Shown here: one piece after another, positions 60,416-64,000 of the stretch | How positions within the stretch are numbered: the stretch's first letter is position 1 | Layout of the letters: each line of letters begins with the position of its first letter | Source of the DNA: Ciborinia camelliae | Lineage: Eukaryota; Ascomycota; Leotiomycetes; Helotiales; Sclerotiniaceae | Reading direction: 5' to 3' | DNA: 64,000 nucleotides | Assembly: GCA_025890175.1 (NCBI GenBank) | Contig: JANPYM010000006.1 | Span: forward strand, 1-64,000 | Made by a program: the position numbers and the translations under genes | Notes under the pieces: model-generated | What the model was told of the DNA's origin: nothing | Seen by the model: the letters and a program-made list of their open reading frames with translations, nothing else | Database searches by the model: none

Positions 60416-61531
60416 ATGTATAGCTCAAACCTTCTCATCGCGATCTCATCGCTTTCAACCCTCATCGCTGCAGCGCCTTTCTCAGTCGACAATTCCTTCC
60501 TCAATGCTGTAACAGCAACCGATACAAGTCCATTGCTGGCAATCCAAACCCAAGCCCATGGCTCCCTTTCCAATATCCCTCCCCCGCCCGCACTGGCTGG
60601 AGGAAATGATAGTCTCACCAATTTCAAGTTTGTTGCCTTCAACGAAATCATGGAAGTTGCATTCTTCGAAGAACTCGTCTACAATATCACTACCAATGTC
60701 ACGGGATACACATTCACAAATCAAACTGAAACTAATAATGTGCTTATAAACTTGAATGCTATCGTCGCACAAGAAAAGTTGCATGCATTAAATGCCGAGA
60801 AAGCCATCGTTCGATTTACCAATGATACGAAAGCCATCATTCAGCCCTGTCAATACAACTTCCCAGTCAATACTTTCAACGAAGCTATCGCTATAGCATC
60901 TCTTTTCACAGATGTAACCATGGGTACATTGGGCGATATCCAAACAGTTTTCGGAACAAATGGCGATTCCGCATTCATCCGCGGTGTCGCAGCAGCACTT
61001 GGACAAGAAGGTGAACAAAATGGATTTTTCCGCCAAATTCTCAATAAAATCCCATCAGCCCTTCCTTTCTTGACACCTAGTACAAGAGATTTCGCATTCA
61101 GTGCTGTAATGCAAAACTTTGTTGTTCCAGGAAGTTGTCCAAATAATGACAGTATCCCTCTCAAGACCTTCCAAAAGCTCACTGCCATACAACCGGATAA
61201 TATCAACGCCAACTCCACCATCAAATTCACATTCCAGCTTAATGGATCTCAAAGCTATAACACCACCTGGGGAGAGAAGTGTAAAAATCTTTCCCTTGTG
61301 TATATCAATCAGCTAAATAAACCTGTGGTTCAACCATTCGATACCATCAGTTTACAAGATGGAGTGACGGTGGCTATTACTGCCAAGTTTCCATTTGATG
61401 CGGGTGCTAAGAATGGTGCTCCGGGTAATGGGTTGACTTTGGCGGCTTTGGCTGTTGGGAAGGACTTTGCAGATGTTGTGGATGTTTCTAATAAAACAGT
61501 TTTTGGACCGGCGCCGATTGAGGTTAATTGA
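60416..61531 (+). CDS. Secreted ferritin-like protein of the LsdA/Rds1 type, 371 aa
   Basis: The ATG at 60416 is chosen because it begins a signal peptide (MYSSNLLIAISSLSTLIAAAP). A ferritin-2-like helical domain follows: NFKFVAFNEIMEVAFFEELV, LNAIVAQEKLHALNAEKAIV and FIRGVAAALGQEGEQNGFFR. Glu and His occur at the places where the diiron ferritin fold has ligands. Then comes a conserved Cys-containing PGSCPNN region, and about seven N-glycosylation sequons are visible. Homologs are the late sexual development protein LsdA of Aspergillus and stress-induced Rds1 of fission yeast; biochemical function is not established. Single exon. Confidence 0.8.
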   Translation: MYSSNLLIAISSLSTLIAAAPFSVDNSFLNAVTATDTSPLLAIQTQAHGSLSNIPPPPALAGGNDSLTNFKFVAFNEIMEVAFFEELVYNITTNVTGYTFTNQTETNNVLINLNAIVAQEKLHALNAEKAIVRFTNDTKAIIQPCQYNFPVNTFNEAIAIASLFTDVTMGTLGDIQTVFGTNGDSAFIRGVAAALGQEGEQNGFFRQILNKIPSALPFLTPSTRDFAFSAVMQNFVVPGSCPNNDSIPLKTFQKLTAIQPDNINANSTIKFTFQLNGSQSYNTTWGEKCKNLSLVYINQLNKPVVQPFDTISLQDGVTVAITAKFPFDAGAKNGAPGNGLTLAALAVGKDFADVVDVSNKTVFGPAPIEVN

Positions 61532-62915
61532 TTGGATTTGGATGGGGATGCGGATGCGGATGCGGATATGGATATGGATGGAAGTATTGGAGAGGGCTGC
61601 ATATCATAGGGTGGTGTCTTTCTTTTCGGTTTATCTGGGCTTGGGTTTTATGGGGTGAAGCATATTATTAGGTGGTGTTTGGTTTCATGGGATGGTGCAT
61701 TTCACTGGGTGGTATTCGATTTTATGGGGTGATGCATTTTTACAGGGCGGTGTTTGGTTTCTTTTCTCGCTGCTCCTTTCTCTCAGGATTTTCTCATCAT
61801 GGGAGATCCGGTCATTCTTTTCATTATGACTTTGACTTTGAGTCAGAGTCTGAACGCATGCATGGCTTTTAACATTCACAGCTTCAACATGAAGATACTC
61901 ATTTTAGAATTTAGATTAGATGGGTAGAGTTCATTCATTCTTAAATTCTAATTCTCTTCTGTCTCTATCCTACAGAGGCTCCGGTCTTATTCTTCGTGTG
62001 ATAATGTATGAAATGAAATGAATGTAACCAAATACGTATTGTCTATGAGTAAGACTTAAAACTTACTTACTTCGCGGCTTTACATCTCCAGACCCCAGGT
62101 GTTTGACGAACCTCATACCTTCTCCCAGTCCTTTGGATATATGTTTATATTTAGAAAGAACTACTACTCAATTCATTCAGAAGAGATAAGACGATACGAG
62201 GCGAGATGATATGATAGATATACATACAAAGCAATCTACCTACCTACTTACCTAATCTAATCTAATAACCATATACCGTATTTAATCAAGACCTTATTGA
62301 GATACCTCACGCTATCATATAATCCCGGAGTGTCTGTCTCCCCGGACAGACCAAGTGAAGCCTTACTCCTCCACAAAGATATAGGTCGCCATGTTATATT
62401 TCATTCTAACCCTAGCTAGATATACATACCTTACTCTCACTCCACAATCCTAGAGCCAAGCCAAGAAAGACCTCAAAGGAAATATTTCGACACCTAGGTA
62501 GATACGAAAAAGGTTGTGAGTGCTCATCTCATCTCATTCTTGTAAGTTGTCACTTACAGTTTTAAAAATGGCAAATTTGGATTTGGATTCGGATTCGGGT
62601 TTGGATGATGTCTGGCTGGTATGCATGCATGCATGCATAACTTGAATGAATGAATGTCTTCTTTCACTTCACTCGATTTCAATACTAATATTCATAGGCA
62701 CTCGATAATAAAAACATAATAAAGGAAATAATAAACTCTAGAATCTAGAATTTGTAATGGTTATCGATATCGATATCGATATTGATATATCATATATGGA
62801 AATACTAATTACCTTCAAGTGATGAGTGATGAGTGATGAGAGGTTACAGCTCCGGGTATCTGTCACAGAACTTCTGGATTTCTTGAGGATTAAACGGTAA
62901 GGATTCACACCTCTC
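61532..62915. other. 3' region with imperfect internal repeats
   Basis: Imperfect GGATGCGGAT/GGATATGGAT repeats lie at 61537-61580. From 61610 to 61760 a TTTATGGGGTG-type phrase recurs about four times. Other content: a GCATGCATGCATGCAT run (62621-62637) and an ATCGATATCGATATCGAT run (62763-62784). No gene. Confidence 0.55.
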
Positions 62916-63008
62916 TTAACACACTAATGCCAACGAGAGAGATGGCCGGGGATGGATGGATGAATCAAGTGCATACAGTAGACACCCTCCTCGCTTATGC
63001 TTACTTGA

Positions 63009-63142
63009 CTCCATACCATACCATACCATACCATACCATACCATACCATACCATACCATACCATACCATACCATACCATACCATACCATACCATACCATA
63101 CCATACCATACCATACCATACCATACCATACCATACCATACC
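63009..63142. repeat. Pentanucleotide microsatellite (CCATA)n
   Basis: About 27 perfect copies. Tyr-His-Thr-Ile-Pro and Trp-Tyr-Gly-Met-Val frames on the two strands are artefacts of the repeat. Confidence 0.97.
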
Positions 63143-63369
63143 ACAATACCATATCACCCCTCCCTCCCTCCTCATTCCCTCCTTCCTCCTCCCCCCCTAA
63201 GAAAAAACAATATCAAAAGATAAAACCCAACCCAACCCAACCCAACTCTTCAAACTCAAACAATCGAAACAAACGCCCTCCCGGCAAATCAAAAATCCCA
63301 ATAAAAACAAAACAGCATCCCAATCCCATCCCATCCCACCCCATCCCAAAACAAGAAAATCATGCTTAA

Positions 63370-63430
63370 CCGATTCACGTGACCCAGCCAGCGGTCAAAA
63401 ATACATCCTCACGTGAGCGTCCCGTCACGT
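63370..63430. promoter_or_regulatory. Paired CACGTG E-boxes
   Basis: Perfect CACGTGA motifs begin at 63376 and 63410, 34 bp apart, followed by GTCACGT at 63424. This is the core bound by bHLH factors such as Cbf1 or SREBP types in fungi. The 600 bp around it are C-rich and pyrimidine-rich, like a promoter for a gene lying beyond the window. No gene start is seen. Confidence 0.4.
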
Positions 63431-64000
63431 TATAACTTCCCAAGTTCGAGGTCGCTTCCCAACAACCTTAGACCAACCAGCTAGCCTCACCCTTATCGAT
63501 AGATAACCCAACCTTACCTTACCTTGCACCGACCCCCCTCAACCCTCAACCCCCAACCCCCAACCCCGAAACACCAAGGTGAAAAAATTTTCTCCCGAGA
63601 TTCTCCGAGAGGGAGAGTATAGTAAACAAACCATTATGTACTGTAAACAAGTTACAGTTACAGTACAGTAAAAATAAATGCAATAAATGCAATGATAAAT
63701 GTTGCTGGCGCTCCAACCTAAATTATCCAACTCCCCAGCCGCGGCCCCAGATGGTGAGAAGCCGATCCAGTGAGTCCCTGCTTTTAGCAAAATTCTGATT
63801 TCTTTTGGATTTTGGAGTTGGGGTCTCACGATAGGAATAAGGTAGGTAGGTAGGTATACGATTCATCCATTGATAAAGTATAGTTTACAGGAACCAGGGA
63901 GCCTTTTGTTTTTCTTTGAGAGAGAGAGAGAGAGAGGAGGGAAGGGAGGCAGGCAATTCATCATCTGTCTTTTGTATGTTCGTCTAATCTAGAAATTCTA
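63431..64000. other. Window end, no gene recognised
   Basis: Contains a CCCCCAACCC-type C-rich tract (63540-63566), GGTAGGTAGGTAGGTA (63841-63856) and a GA microsatellite (63918-63936). A minus-strand frame at 63539-63829 has no coding signature. Confidence 0.5.

Noticed and set aside
62916..63369. Frames across the CCATA repeat
   Set aside because: Microsatellite artefact.

Overview
The window is nuclear DNA of a filamentous ascomycete (Pezizomycotina). Genes carry short GT-AG introns of about 45-90 bp. Typical ascomycete families are present: Zn2Cys6 regulator, PTR2 transporter, Atg22-like protein, LsdA-like protein. There are long AT-rich blocks with the signature of repeat-induced point mutation (RIP). 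A leotiomycete such as Sclerotiniaceae is my guess, at low confidence.

Layout. 1-7 kb: accessory sequence with an AT-rich fragment, a small secreted cysteine-rich protein (SSP-1), gene fragments and a 12-bp minisatellite. 7,062-23,919: an extremely AT-rich block with almost no intact coding capacity. Its edges coincide with matching terminal inverted repeats and an identical 8-bp target duplication (TTTACTTC), so the whole block reads as one insertion or nested insertion of about 16.9 kb. Inside are a RIP-mutated Helitron Rep-helicase gene (at least 16,262-19,933, register preserved), a second element with TA-flanked terminal repeats (10,398-13,288), long simple-sequence arrays and GC-rich hairpin islands. 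24-31 kb: a second cysteine-rich secreted protein paralogous to SSP-1 in opposite orientation, two related MITEs, a 391-bp MITE with the same ends as the 16.9-kb element, a small CxxC protein and degraded genes, including a short-chain dehydrogenase.

31-64 kb is the gene-rich core: hydantoinase/oxoprolinase-DUF917 protein (-), Atg22-like transporter (+), Zn2Cys6 regulator (+), NmrA/EasG-like reductase with an apparent C-terminal frameshift (+), PTR2 peptide transporter (+), a 2OG-Fe(II) oxygenase relative without recognisable active-site residues (+), AP-2 mu (-), succinyl-CoA ligase alpha (-), divergent from ELP3 (+), and an LsdA/Rds1-like secreted ferritin-fold protein (+). These are mostly unrelated housekeeping or transport genes, not a pathway cluster. 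The last 2.5 kb holds simple repeats and a probable promoter.

The main point of interest is the accessory half: one transposon end family seen both as a 391-bp MITE and as the borders of a 16.9-kb AT block carrying a fossil Helitron, flanked by paired secreted-protein paralogs. All homology statements come from reading motifs by eye; no search was run.
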